64,000 nt of DNA from Paenibacillus cymbidii. GTDB lineage: Bacteria; Bacillota; Bacilli; Paenibacillales; NBRC-103111. The translations under genes were made by a program, and so were the position numbers. Positions 35,108-43,394 of the stretch are shown piece after piece. The notes under the pieces are model-generated. The model saw only the letters and a list, made by a program, of their open reading frames with translations. It had not been told where the DNA came from and made no database searches. The stretch lies in the NCBI RefSeq assembly GCF_004764705.1, contig NZ_SHLX01000006.1, forward strand, positions 186,001 to 250,000. Reading direction: 5' to 3'. Numbering within the stretch: position 1 is the first letter of the stretch; each line of letters begins with the position of its first letter.

Positions 35108-35515
35108 TTAAAGGAGAGCAGCGACAGTTTGCCGCAAGGCAGGCCGCAATTGCCCTCCCGTTTGTTTAAACACAAATCTCACAAATCGCTCCGGCTGGAA
35201 CCGCTGCATCATGTGGCCGATTTCCCGGCGAATTTCCTCCAGCACGGCATCGTCGGCCGCCCCGCGGGTGGCGCGCACGATCCGCGCTCCGATTTGCCTC
35301 ATTTCCGCTTCCTTCATGCCGGCTTCCCAAAAATACGGATATCCTTCCGCGTACTTGTTCGTGAAAGATGAGGCGAGCGCCGGCCGTACCGCTCGGGAGG
35401 TGTAGTTTTCCGAGGGAATCAGCAAAAGCGTGCCGGATTGGAGAACGGTTTCCGCCGCCAGCAAAGCCGCCACATCAGGGCCAAACCGTTCCAAATCCGT
35501 AAGCATCGTTTCCAA
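35108..35515 (-). pseudogene. glyA: glyA remnant: serine hydroxymethyltransferase with internal deletion
   Basis: The 135-residue frame joins two ends of serine hydroxymethyltransferase. Residues about 8-65 match the N-terminus (TLLLIPSENYTSRAVRPA, TNKYAEGYP). They run directly into a C-terminal segment (MKEAEMRQIGARIVRAT through VLEEIRREIGHMMQRF). The roughly 270-300 residues with the PLP lysine and most of the active site are missing. The frame starts with a TTG at 35515 (or an ATG at 35506). It lies convergent to the secreted collar protein gene. It is very unlikely to be an active enzyme. Confidence 0.8.
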
Positions 35516-35672
35516 CTTCGATCATCTCTCTTTCGCGGGATGGAATGGAAAACAAAAAAGAGCGTTCCATCCGAAGATCGAACCTTCTCGCCCAGGCGCA
35601 CGGATATCCCCCCGCAATTTTCCGACAATAAACAATCGCCGCCCGAAAATAAATCGTTCCCTGCCGCAGCAT

Positions 35673-35709
35673 GGTGACAAACAAGCTGTCACCGATGGTA
35701 CACTATGAT
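35673..35709 (+). promoter_or_regulatory. Promoter and palindrome upstream of WYL regulator
   Basis: GGTGACA-N7-TGTCACC (35673-35693) is a perfect 7-bp inverted repeat. A -10 TATGAT (35704-35709) follows 10 bp later, 23 bp before the ATG at 35733. The palindrome covers the -35 position, fitting autoregulation. Confidence 0.6.
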
Positions 35710-35732
35710 AAAACAGGGAACGGAGGAAGCCG

Positions 35733-36677
35733 ATGAATCGCAGAGACAGGCTGATTGGCATCGCCCTCGCGCTGTTGAACCGGTACGAAACGGCGCAGTC
35801 GCTGGCCGCCAAGTTCGAAGTGTCGACGCGCACGATCAAACGCGACATGCAGACGCTGGCCGAGCTCGGCGTTCCGGTTTACGCGGAAACCGGCCCCTCC
35901 GGCGGCTATCGCATCATGGAAGGCTACAAGCTGCCGCCGCTGCAGCTCGAGCCGCGCGAGGCGCTGACACTGCTGTTCTCGCTGAAAGCGATGCAGGCTT
36001 ACGCCGATACGCCATTCAACCGGGAACGCTGGACGGTGATGGACAAAATCGTCGGCATCCTCCCCGCGGATACGCTGGCCCAGGTGACGCCCCTGCTGAG
36101 CCGCTTCGGCATCGACGTGCCGCCGCGCAGCTATACGGCGCCGCTGCTGGAACAGCTGATGGCGCATACGGCCTCGGCGCATAACGTGACGGCGCTGTAT
36201 CGCTCGCAGAGCGGAAGGAAGCCCGTCGAGCTGCAGCCGAAGCGCATCTATGCGGCGAACGGCTTCTGGTATTGCGAAGCGTATTCGTACACCCACGGCG
36301 AGGAGCGGCTGTTTCGCGTCGACCGGTTCGAAACGGTCGAGCGCAGCGATCCGCAAGGCGAAGCGTCCCCCGCCGCATCGCCGCGGCGAGCCCGGGCGCT
36401 TGCGAAGGCCGAAACCGCCGCTGCGGTGCCTGTCCGGGTCCGGCTCACCTACCGCGGGATGATTCTAACGGAGCAAGATGCGCACATCGGCGAGCTGATC
36501 CGGCAAACGGGCGACGACGAGTGGGAAGTCGCCTTCGATTGTCCGCAAGCGGAATGGGAGTGGGCGGTGCGGTTTTTCTTTGCGATGGGGCCGGAGGCCG
36601 AAGTGCTGGAGCCCGCACGGCTGCGGGAAGAACTGCGCCGTATCGCGGAAGAGCAGTGCAAGCGGTATGCCGATTGA
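35733..36677 (+). CDS. YafY-type transcriptional regulator with WYL domain
   Basis: The 314-residue regulator has an N-terminal HTH_11 winged helix (RYETAQSLAAKFEVSTRTIK, RDMQTLAELGVPVYAE) and a central WYL domain from about residue 150 (VTALYRSQSGRK, then RIYAANGFWYCEAY, HGEERLFRVDRF). A C-terminal extension typical of YafY/PafBC-like proteins follows. WYL domains bind small ligands or nucleic acids. GGAGGAAG precedes the ATG. The gene is 79 bp ahead of the 36757 gene on the same strand, which may be a target or partner. Confidence 0.9.
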   Translation: MNRRDRLIGIALALLNRYETAQSLAAKFEVSTRTIKRDMQTLAELGVPVYAETGPSGGYRIMEGYKLPPLQLEPREALTLLFSLKAMQAYADTPFNRERWTVMDKIVGILPADTLAQVTPLLSRFGIDVPPRSYTAPLLEQLMAHTASAHNVTALYRSQSGRKPVELQPKRIYAANGFWYCEAYSYTHGEERLFRVDRFETVERSDPQGEASPAASPRRARALAKAETAAAVPVRVRLTYRGMILTEQDAHIGELIRQTGDDEWEVAFDCPQAEWEWAVRFFFAMGPEAEVLEPARLREELRRIAEEQCKRYAD

Positions 36678-36756
36678 AGGGAAAGCTGCGCCGGCACTCG
36701 AAATCCGGATTGAAACGCAATGACGAATATCGGAACCGAAAGGATGGGAATTTGTC

Positions 36757-37650
36757 ATGAAACTGTCGAAGGACCAATTCGAGCAAGCAAAAACGTTCCT
36801 TTACGCCAACGCCCGTTTGCTTGATCGGAAGCGGTTTGAGTATCATTTTGAAGCGGGTTCGGCCGGAAGCGTCATTGAGGTGCTGCGCGCTTACCAGAAC
36901 GAAGACGGAGGCTTCGGCAACGCGCTGGAGCCCGACATTCGCTGTCCGCAAAGCCAGCCGGTGCCGACGGAGATGGCCTTGCACGTCATGGACGAAGTCG
37001 GACTGTATGACGAATCGATCGTGCGCGGCATCATGCGTTATTTCGAACGGTCTGCGCTGCCGTCCGGCGGATTGCCGCTGGTGGGACCGGACTTGCACCG
37101 CTACCCGTACCCGCCTTGGTGGAAGGATGTGCCAAGCGACGTCGCTTCGGTCAACCCGACGGGCACCATCGTGGCGCTGCTGCTGAAACAGCAAGCCGTG
37201 CCGCTGAAGGTCGGCGGCGGACCGGCGTGGCTGAGCAACGCCGCCCGCTTCCTGTGGGACAATCTGGAGCAGATCAATCGCAGCTTTTATCACGATCTGA
37301 TCCATGTGATCGCCTTTTTGCGGGAGCTGCCGGACGATCCGCGCACAGCCGCGGCGCTCGAATCGCTCGATCGTTCGCTGGCTGCGCCAGGCGTGATCGA
37401 ACGCGACCCGCATGCGGGCGGTTATGTGCACAAGGTGCTGGACTGGGTGACGGAACCGGACAACTACTGCGCCAAATTTGTGGATACCGAAACGCTGTCG
37501 CTTCATCTGGACGCGATGGTGGCGGAGCAGCAGCCGGACGGAGGCTGGCCGCTCAGCTTCGAGCCGCTGTCTCCGGCGGCGACGATGGAGTGGCGCGGCT
37601 GGCAGACGGTGCACCGGCTGACGACGCTGAGGGCGCACGGCCGACTGTAA
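36757..37650 (+). CDS. Terpenoid cyclase/prenyltransferase alpha-toroid protein, function unknown
   Basis: The 297-residue protein has QW-like repeats of the squalene/hopene cyclase and prenyltransferase toroid fold: AYQNEDGGFGNALEPD (about residue 45) and QQPDGGWPLSFEPL near the C-terminus. It lacks an obvious DxDD cyclase motif and a signal peptide, and it is about half the length of a hopene cyclase. It follows the WYL regulator on the same strand with a good ribosome binding site (AAGGATGGG). No reaction can be assigned. Confidence 0.75.
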   Translation: MKLSKDQFEQAKTFLYANARLLDRKRFEYHFEAGSAGSVIEVLRAYQNEDGGFGNALEPDIRCPQSQPVPTEMALHVMDEVGLYDESIVRGIMRYFERSALPSGGLPLVGPDLHRYPYPPWWKDVPSDVASVNPTGTIVALLLKQQAVPLKVGGGPAWLSNAARFLWDNLEQINRSFYHDLIHVIAFLRELPDDPRTAAALESLDRSLAAPGVIERDPHAGGYVHKVLDWVTEPDNYCAKFVDTETLSLHLDAMVAEQQPDGGWPLSFEPLSPAATMEWRGWQTVHRLTTLRAHGRL

Positions 37651-37773
37651 ATCGTTGTATTTCCGACATTTTCGCTCCGGCTTTGCCTATACGTCATGCG
37701 GCATTCGGTATATAATGCGAGGTAAATGCGCCATTGGCGGCGATGAACAGGCGATGAATCGGAGGGAAGCGGC

Positions 37774-38544
37774 ATGGGCTTGACGAAGGTCATCATTGCG
37801 GACGACGAAGTTCCCATTCGCGAGCAGCTGAGGTTGTTCGCCTGGGAAGCGCACGGCTACGAGCTTGCCGGCGAAGCCCGGCACGGCCAGGAGGCGCTCG
37901 AATTATGCGAGCGTTTGCAGCCCGGCATCGTCGTCACCGACATCGTCATGCCGGTCATGGACGGCCTGCGGCTCGCCCGGCTGCTGCTTGATCGGCAGCC
38001 GGCGCTGCCGGTCATTCTGCTCACCAGCCACCGCGAATTCGATTACGCCCGCCAAGCGCTGGCGCTCGGCGTCAGCGATTATTTGCTGAAAGGCACGTTT
38101 CGCGACGGCGAATTGCTTGCGGCGCTGGATAAGGCAAAGGCGCGCTTGCCCGCGCCTGCGCCCGACTCCGGCACCGCTTCCGCCTCGGACGATGACGATG
38201 CGACTGCTGCGGCGGCGGCGGCCAAACGGTACGAAATCCGCCACGCGGAAGCATTCATCGACGAGCGGCTAAGCGAACCGTTCGATTTGACCGCCGTGGC
38301 GGCGCACGTCGGCCTGAGCCCGAACTACTTCGGTTTGTTGTTCCGCAAGGCGACCGGAGAAAGCTTTCCCGAATATGTCAAACGCAAGCGGCTGGACAAA
38401 GCCGCTTATTTGCTACGGCACAGCCCGCTGAAAGTGTACGAGGTGGCGGCGGCCGTCGGCTTCCCCAACTACCGCCATTTCACCGAAGTGTTCTGCCGCC
38501 GCTTCGGCCGCAGCCCGCGCGAGTTCCGGGGCGGCCATGGCTAA
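37774..38544 (+). CDS. Short AraC-type response regulator
   Basis: The 256-residue protein has a receiver domain at residues 1-125 (VIIADDEVPIREQL; phosphoacceptor Asp in VVTDIVMPVMDG) and an AraC HTH domain at about 155-252 (VAAHVGLSPNYFGLLFRKAT, then VAAAVGFPNYRHFTEVF). The large middle domain of YesN proteins is absent, replaced by a 20-residue Ala/Asp-rich linker. After the receiver lysine the usual Pro is Gly (YLLKGTF). The gene overlaps the following kinase gene by 8 bp. A TATAAT lies at 37711-37716, and AGGGAAG precedes the ATG. Confidence 0.92.
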   Translation: MGLTKVIIADDEVPIREQLRLFAWEAHGYELAGEARHGQEALELCERLQPGIVVTDIVMPVMDGLRLARLLLDRQPALPVILLTSHREFDYARQALALGVSDYLLKGTFRDGELLAALDKAKARLPAPAPDSGTASASDDDDATAAAAAAKRYEIRHAEAFIDERLSEPFDLTAVAAHVGLSPNYFGLLFRKATGESFPEYVKRKRLDKAAYLLRHSPLKVYEVAAAVGFPNYRHFTEVFCRRFGRSPREFRGGHG

Positions 38545-40336
38545 GCTGCGGAAGCTGTTCGGCCGGTTGTTCAGCCGCATGTTCGTCAAGCTGTTCCTTG
38601 CGCTTGCGCTCGCCAGCCTGCTCGCTTTCGCCGGCCTGCTGTACAGTGCGCTGGGAAGCTCGCGCGAGGCGCTGATGCGGCAAAAATCCGACGACATGAC
38701 CATGTTCATGGAGCGGACGGGTCAATACCTCGACCTGTATTTGCAGAATATCCGCAGCATGCTGATCAATATGTCCGAGCGGCTCGACGAACGGGCGCTG
38801 GCCGACCCGACGGAGCTGCAGCATACGCTGCAGCAGCAAATCGAACGCAGCAGCGGCATCGCCGCCAATCTGTTCGTCAAGCGCCGCGACGGCTCGATCG
38901 TCGCCAGCAATCAACTCGCTTACGGCATCGTCGGCCATCCGCGGCTGCCGGACTTGTTCCGCATCGCCGACGAAACGCCCGGCGTCGTCAAGTGGAGCGA
39001 GCCCTACTATTCGCCGCTGCAAACCAACAGCACGGTCGCCTTTGCGCTGTCGCTGAAAGACGGCAGCGGCAGCATGCTCGCCGAAATCAACACCTCGCTG
39101 CTCACCCGCCGGCTGTACGAGCTGCTCGGCAGCTCGGGCCAAGGCTTCGCCCTGTTCACCAACGCCGGCCGCATCGTGGCGTACGACGCGAACAGCGCCG
39201 TCGTGCCCTACCGCCCGGCCACGCTGCCGCCGGAAATGGACGAAAGCTTCGTGCGCGCGCTGATCGGCTTGCCGGACGGCATCAGCCGCGTCGATGGAGC
39301 GACCGGACCGCTCATGGCGGTCAAAAGCAAGCGCAACGAGATCGACTGGTACTTGATCGCCATGACCGACGAACGCGACTTCCGCGCGGGGTCGCGCGGC
39401 TTGCTGCTGCGTTTCCTCGGCATCGGCGCGATCTGGTTCTCGCTCCTGATTGTGCTGGCGCTGGCGATCAGCCGGCAGTTCGCGACGCCGGTCAACCGGC
39501 TGGCGCTGCAGATGGACCGCATTCGCGGCGAACGCTTCGACCCGCCGCCGCGCCAGATCGCCCGCACCGACGAAATCGGCCGGCTTTCTCGCAGCTTTTA
39601 CCTGCTGCTGGAACGCATCCGGGAGCTGCTGGACGCCGTTCGCGTGAACGAAGAACGCAAGAAGGAGCTGGAAATGGCGCTGCTGCTCCACCAGATCCGG
39701 CCCCATTTTCTGTACAATACGCTCGCCTGCGTGGGCAGTCTGGCCCGGCAGCATCGCGTCGACGAGGTGCAGGAGACGATTCGTTCGCTGATCGGCCTGC
39801 TCACTTACAGCATCGACCGCAGCGAGTTCGCCACTCTCGAGGAAGAGCGGCTGTCGCTGCAGGCGTATATGCAAATTCAGAACGTGCGGTACGGCGACGC
39901 GTTTCGTTACGAGGAGCGGATCGACCCGGCTTGCGCCGCGGCCCGGTTGCCGAAGCTGCTGCTGCAGCCGCTCGTGGAGAACGCGCTCTTCCACGGCTTG
40001 GCCGCCAAAGGGGAAGGCACCGTGCTGATGACCGCCGCCGCCGCTGGTGACCGGTTGCTCCTGACCGTGCGGGATGACGGCGCCGGCATGACCGCAGCGC
40101 AAATCGAGGCGGTTTTGTCGCCCCGGAACCCCGCGGCTGGCGCAATCACTGACGCGTCGCACGAGCGGACGGACGGCCGCTTCAAAGGCATCGCCCTGCC
40201 CAACGTGCAGGAGCGCATCCGGCTTCATTACGGGCCGGCGTACGGCCTGCGCATCCGCTCCGAGCCGGGCGAATGGACGGAAGTGACCGTCGAGCTGCCG
40301 CTTGAAGCGGAAGCTCCGCCGCTTTCCCGGGAATAG
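38537..40336 (+). CDS. YesM-type sensor histidine kinase
   Basis: This 599-residue membrane kinase has transmembrane helices at about 18-38 and 292-312 enclosing a Cache-like sensor region, followed by HAMP. The catalytic part shows the His box IRPHFLYNTLACVG, N-box QPLVENALFHGL and G1 box RDDGAGM. It overlaps the response regulator gene by 8 bp, so the two form one system. The nearest transport operon starts 3 kb downstream at 43395, beyond an AT-rich island, and could be its target (inference). The stop codon lies inside a palindrome of the repeat element that follows. Confidence 0.93.
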   Translation: MAKLRKLFGRLFSRMFVKLFLALALASLLAFAGLLYSALGSSREALMRQKSDDMTMFMERTGQYLDLYLQNIRSMLINMSERLDERALADPTELQHTLQQQIERSSGIAANLFVKRRDGSIVASNQLAYGIVGHPRLPDLFRIADETPGVVKWSEPYYSPLQTNSTVAFALSLKDGSGSMLAEINTSLLTRRLYELLGSSGQGFALFTNAGRIVAYDANSAVVPYRPATLPPEMDESFVRALIGLPDGISRVDGATGPLMAVKSKRNEIDWYLIAMTDERDFRAGSRGLLLRFLGIGAIWFSLLIVLALAISRQFATPVNRLALQMDRIRGERFDPPPRQIARTDEIGRLSRSFYLLLERIRELLDAVRVNEERKKELEMALLLHQIRPHFLYNTLACVGSLARQHRVDEVQETIRSLIGLLTYSIDRSEFATLEEERLSLQAYMQIQNVRYGDAFRYEERIDPACAAARLPKLLLQPLVENALFHGLAAKGEGTVLMTAAAAGDRLLLTVRDDGAGMTAAQIEAVLSPRNPAAGAITDASHERTDGRFKGIALPNVQERIRLHYGPAYGLRIRSEPGEWTEVTVELPLEAEAPPLSRE

Positions 40337-40523
40337 GCAATAAAAAATGGCCTATTCGCCGATTTTGGCCCGCCGCATCGGAAATAGCCAGTGAAAACAT
40401 TGGTTATTTTGACCAATCTGCCCGCAAATCAGCCATTTTCAAACGAATAGCCAGCGAAATCGCTGGCTATTTTGCTGCGACCGCTCATTTCGACCGAAAT
40501 AGGCGATGAAAAATGGCTTATCT
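40331..40523. repeat. Four-palindrome intergenic element, copy 2
   Basis: Palindromes start at 40331 (GAATAGGCAAT/ATGGCCTATTC), 40382 (imperfect, AAATAGCCAGTG/CATTGGTTATTT), 40446 (AATAGCCAGCG/CGCTGGCTATT) and 40498. Spacing is 51, 64 and 52 bp. It lies between convergent genes and covers the stop codon of the kinase gene. Confidence 0.82.
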
Positions 40524-40594
40524 TAAATTAGCCAAGGAAGAAAAAATAAAATCCTAGACTGTCGCTGCTTGATTGAACTATCGTCTCCGATAGC

Positions 40595-41095
40595 TTAATG
40601 CGGAGTTCCGTACCAGTTCATCATGACCCAGTCTTTAATTTGTTTTGCTACCTCTTTCGGTGGAAGATTTGTTGTATTAATCGTTGGCATAGGTGGGTTA
40701 AATGCTGCTGTTGCATTTTGTATTAACCAATTTGCAAATTTTTCATATTCTTCAATTAGGCTCTTTTCCCATCCTCTTGCCGTTAATCTTTCCTCCCGTG
40801 TAGCGTCATCACAATGCAAGTTAATATAAAGAATTCTATCAAATTTATCTTTATGGTCTGCTGCTTCGATATTTTCAGGAACCATCGTTCCACAAAGGAC
40901 TGTGCCACGACCACTCAAAGAAATACTATAAGCAATTCTCAACCAATTAGCTTTAGCAATTTGCCAATCAACGTTATTAATAATGTCCATATCAAAAACA
41001 TCAAAATTGGGAAGCATCTCCCGAACTAATGAGCAAACGGTACTCTTACCAGCTCCACTCGCACCTGTCACAACAAATAGTGGTAATTTAGTCAT
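40595..41095 (-). CDS. P-loop nucleotide kinase-like protein
   Basis: The 166-residue protein begins MTKLPLFVVTGASGAGKSTV; GASGAGKS is a Walker A motif. It resembles small AAA_18/AAA_33-type nucleoside or metabolite kinases (later RILYINLHCDDATREERL with ERL lid-like segment), with no substrate indicated. The ATG at 41095 follows AGGTGGAAG. Codon use is AT-rich, unlike all neighbours, and the gene sits in an AT-rich island from about 40540 to 41560, suggesting recent acquisition. Confidence 0.8.
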   Translation of the reverse strand: MTKLPLFVVTGASGAGKSTVCSLVREMLPNFDVFDMDIINNVDWQIAKANWLRIAYSISLSGRGTVLCGTMVPENIEAADHKDKFDRILYINLHCDDATREERLTARGWEKSLIEEYEKFANWLIQNATAAFNPPMPTINTTNLPPKEVAKQIKDWVMMNWYGTPH

Positions 41096-41156
41096 TGAAC
41101 TTCCACCTTTGGTTATTAAATTTGGATAAACAGTTGAAATAGGTGAATGAATAAAG

Positions 41157-41193
41157 AAAAGCCGTGGATGAACATTGTTCACCCACGGCTTTT
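41157..41193. terminator. Bidirectional terminator in AT-rich island
   Basis: AAAAGCCGTGGATGAAC-ATT-GTTCACCCACGGCTTTT pairs over 17 bp with one G-T mismatch and has A4/T4 flanks, so it can stop transcription either way. It now lies just upstream of the kinase gene, where a terminator is out of place, suggesting rearrangement of the island. Confidence 0.75.
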
Positions 41194-41369
41194 CGTCGTA
41201 ACGATGCCGAAACAAAATATACTTTGTCTCGCTCATTCATTGCGGAAGCAGTGATGATCATGGTGTTCAAGAGAGGTGTGCGCAGACGCAGACAAAGCAA
41301 ATCCAACCCTACAACTTACAGTAGAGTGCTTTAATCACGGCCGCTCGATATCAGGTTATAAATTAACCC

Positions 41370-41543
41370 TTAACCTCTATCAGGAACATAACCATCATCA
41401 TCAATACACTTATCCCACCATTCACCATTTGTCACCATAATAAGGTAGTTTAGAAAAGTGGTCAATGATAAATTATTTTTTCCAGTTGGAACTAATCTAC
41501 CCGTTAGCTTAACAAACGGGCGCCAATCTACAACTTTATTTAC
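41370..41543 (-). pseudogene. Truncated ORF remnant in AT-rich island
   Basis: On the minus strand a 57-codon frame with protein-like composition (DWRPFVKLTGRLVP, then NYLIMVTNGEWWDKC) ends at a TAA at 41370. It has no start codon at its upstream end, where a stop interrupts it, and its only ATG lacks a ribosome binding site. It looks like the 3' end of a decayed gene; I do not recognise the family. The rest of 41096-41556 holds only the terminator above and small hairpins. Confidence 0.4.
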
Positions 41544-41556
41544 TCAGTCTAGTACT

Positions 41557-42438
41557 TTATTTTCTTCGGTCATTCGGATCGTGCGTACGTCCGCCGTCGC
41601 CCGACGTGCGGCCGGCTTTGACATATTTGAGCTGGGCGACAATAATGACGCTGATGATGATCAGCAGAAACCATGAGCTGATTTTGCCGAAGCCGACGAG
41701 CCGCCAGGCTTGCTCCTGATCCGGGTATTGCCAGGCGCCCAGGAACGTAGCGATATTTTCGGCCAGCCAGATGAAGAAGCCGACGATCAGGAAAGCGAGC
41801 GTGAGCGGCATGCGGTACGTGGCGGCCCGGACGCGGTAGATGATCCACGTCTTGCGGAATACGAGCAGCACCAGCGCCGTCAGCCACCAGCGCACGTCCG
41901 GCAGGAAGTGGTGGGTGAAGAAGTTCAAGTAGATGCCCCCGCCCAGCAGCCCGGCGGCAGCGAGCCCCGGCCATCCGGTCATATCCATCCGCAGCCTGCG
42001 CCACACCTGGCACATGTAGCTGGCCACGCTGGCGTACATGAATCCGCTGTAGAGAGGCACGCCGAACAGCTTCGTGTAAGCCGGTTCGGGGTAAGACCAC
42101 GATCCCATGCTCACTTTGAACAGCTCCAGCGCCAGCCCGATCAGGTGAAAGACGGCGATTACTTTCATTTCGTCGCGCGTTTCCAGTCCGCTGCGATACA
42201 TCAGAAACTGCACGGCAAGCAGGACGAACAGGATGGCGTCGTACCGGTGGATGAACGGGATCTCGACCAGTCGGGAAAGCGTCAGTGTGCCGAAAATCGC
42301 CACGGGAAACAGGCAGCTCATCGCCTGATGATAGCCAAAATGCAGCAGCTGCGCGAGCCGGTTCGCCATCGTCGTTCCCGGGATCGGTTTCGCCGCTTCA
42401 ACGTTCTCCGCCCGGACGCTCCTCTGTTCCGCCGTCAT
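41557..42438 (-). CDS. DUF817 family integral membrane protein
   Basis: The 293-residue protein has about eight hydrophobic helices (for example LFPVAIFGTLTL, AFLIVGFFIWLAENIATFLG) and the DUF817 hallmark GSWSYPEPAYTKLFGVPLYS followed by GFMYASVASYMCQVW. Function of the family is unknown. AAGGAGGGG lies before the ATG within the end of the HTH gene, and the two are 2 bp apart, so it is the last gene of a three-gene operon with a DUF2975 protein and a YozG-like regulator. Confidence 0.9.
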   Translation of the reverse strand: MTAEQRSVRAENVEAAKPIPGTTMANRLAQLLHFGYHQAMSCLFPVAIFGTLTLSRLVEIPFIHRYDAILFVLLAVQFLMYRSGLETRDEMKVIAVFHLIGLALELFKVSMGSWSYPEPAYTKLFGVPLYSGFMYASVASYMCQVWRRLRMDMTGWPGLAAAGLLGGGIYLNFFTHHFLPDVRWWLTALVLLVFRKTWIIYRVRAATYRMPLTLAFLIVGFFIWLAENIATFLGAWQYPDQEQAWRLVGFGKISSWFLLIIISVIIVAQLKYVKAGRTSGDGGRTHDPNDRRK

Positions 42439-42440
42439 GC

Positions 42441-42656
42441 CTACCCCTCCTTGCCGTTATCGTAAACGAGAATATCGCCGGGCTGACAGTCCAGCGCCCT
42501 GCAGATCGCCTCCAGCGTCGAGAAGCGGATCGCTTTCGCCTTCCCGTTCTTCAGGATGGACAGATTGGCCATCGTAATGCCGACCCGCTCCGAAAGCTCC
42601 GTTACGCTCATTTTCCGTTTGGCCAGCATTACGTCAACATTGATGATGATCGCCAT
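42441..42656 (-). CDS. YozG-like XRE/Cro-CI family regulator
   Basis: The 71-residue protein is a single helix-turn-helix domain: MAIIINVDVMLAKRKMSVTE, then LSERVGITMANLSILKNGKA and LEAICRALDCQPGDIL. It belongs to the small Cro/CI regulators regularly paired with DUF2975 membrane proteins. The ATG at 42656 has GAGGTG 6 nt upstream; a GTG at 42665 is less likely. It lies 10 bp after the DUF2975 gene and probably autoregulates the operon. Confidence 0.92.
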   Translation of the reverse strand: MAIIINVDVMLAKRKMSVTELSERVGITMANLSILKNGKAKAIRFSTLEAICRALDCQPGDILVYDNGKEG

Positions 42657-42666
42657 ATTTTTCACC

Positions 42667-43143
42667 TCAGATCGTTAAATCGTGTTCCGATTTGATCGCG
42701 ATGGCCGCTTGCAGCAGCTTCTCCAGCACGGCGGCAAACACCGCAATGACGATGGAGGCGAAAGCGATGGCCAAATCGAGCACCAACAGTCCCGGCGCAT
42801 CGTCCGCTTCCGCCAGGAAATAGAGAAACGGCGTGCTGGCCGCGTACAATGCCGAGATGGCGATCGCATAGCGCTTGATCTTGCGGATGGCAGCGACGGA
42901 TACCGGCGAAAACGCCATCTTCGCGTCGATCAGATTCAACAGCCGGAACGCCTGATACAACGCGGCAAAATAAGGAACGGCGGACGCGTACAAGCCGGCG
43001 AGCGCCGGATACAGCCAATAAGCCGGAAAATAATCCGCCGCCCGGATGGCGAACGTAGGCAAGCCGACCAGACACAGCGCAACGATCGGCAGGGCGATCA
43101 GCACGACGGTTATTTTGAGAAAAAGGGTTGGAACACGTTCCAT
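42667..43143 (-). CDS. DUF2975 membrane protein
   Basis: The 158-residue protein has four transmembrane helices (ITVVLIALPIVALCLVGLP; GLYASAVPYFAALYQAF; YAIAISALYAASTPFLYFL; LAIAFASIVIAVFAAVLEKLL). Length and arrangement match DUF2975, which occurs next to YozG-type regulators. Function unknown. It is the first gene of the operon; GAGGTG precedes the ATG and a near-consensus promoter lies 35 bp further up. Confidence 0.9.
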   Translation of the reverse strand: MERVPTLFLKITVVLIALPIVALCLVGLPTFAIRAADYFPAYWLYPALAGLYASAVPYFAALYQAFRLLNLIDAKMAFSPVSVAAIRKIKRYAIAISALYAASTPFLYFLAEADDAPGLLVLDLAIAFASIVIAVFAAVLEKLLQAAIAIKSEHDLTI

Positions 43144-43176
43144 GACAAGCGCACCTCGTTTCGGAAGTTTGCCTCG

Positions 43177-43205
43177 ATTTTATCGCACAATTTATCGTTT
43201 ATCAA
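43177..43205 (-). promoter_or_regulatory. Sigma-A promoter of DUF2975 operon
   Basis: Minus-strand TTGATA (43205-43200) and TAAAAT (43182-43177) are separated by 17 bp, inside an AT-rich patch. Confidence 0.7.
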
Positions 43206-43394
43206 TAAAAAATTGTTTTTTATAAATATGTTTTTGTTGTTTCCCCCGTCACTCCCGCCTCGGCTGCCATTTTCCGCCTTCCGCAAACTTCGTTGCCAAA
43301 CCGACATTTTGATCGCCTTGCGGCATATTTTCGGCTGCGGCTCCCGGCTATAATGATTCCATGACAGCGCTTCATCGACACAAGGAGGGACCCT

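Noticed and set aside
35540..35576. Hairpin GGATGGAA...TTCCATCC as a riboswitch before the glyA remnant
   Set aside because: Only an 8-bp stem with a large A-rich loop; no conserved riboswitch core or terminator could be traced.
41088..41306. 72-codon minus-strand ORF in the AT-rich island
   Set aside because: It runs across the terminator hairpin, has no ribosome binding site and shows no protein-like motif.
43361..43384. cre site upstream of the second ABC operon
   Set aside because: ATGACAGCGCTTCAT resembles cre but misses two defined positions of the consensus.
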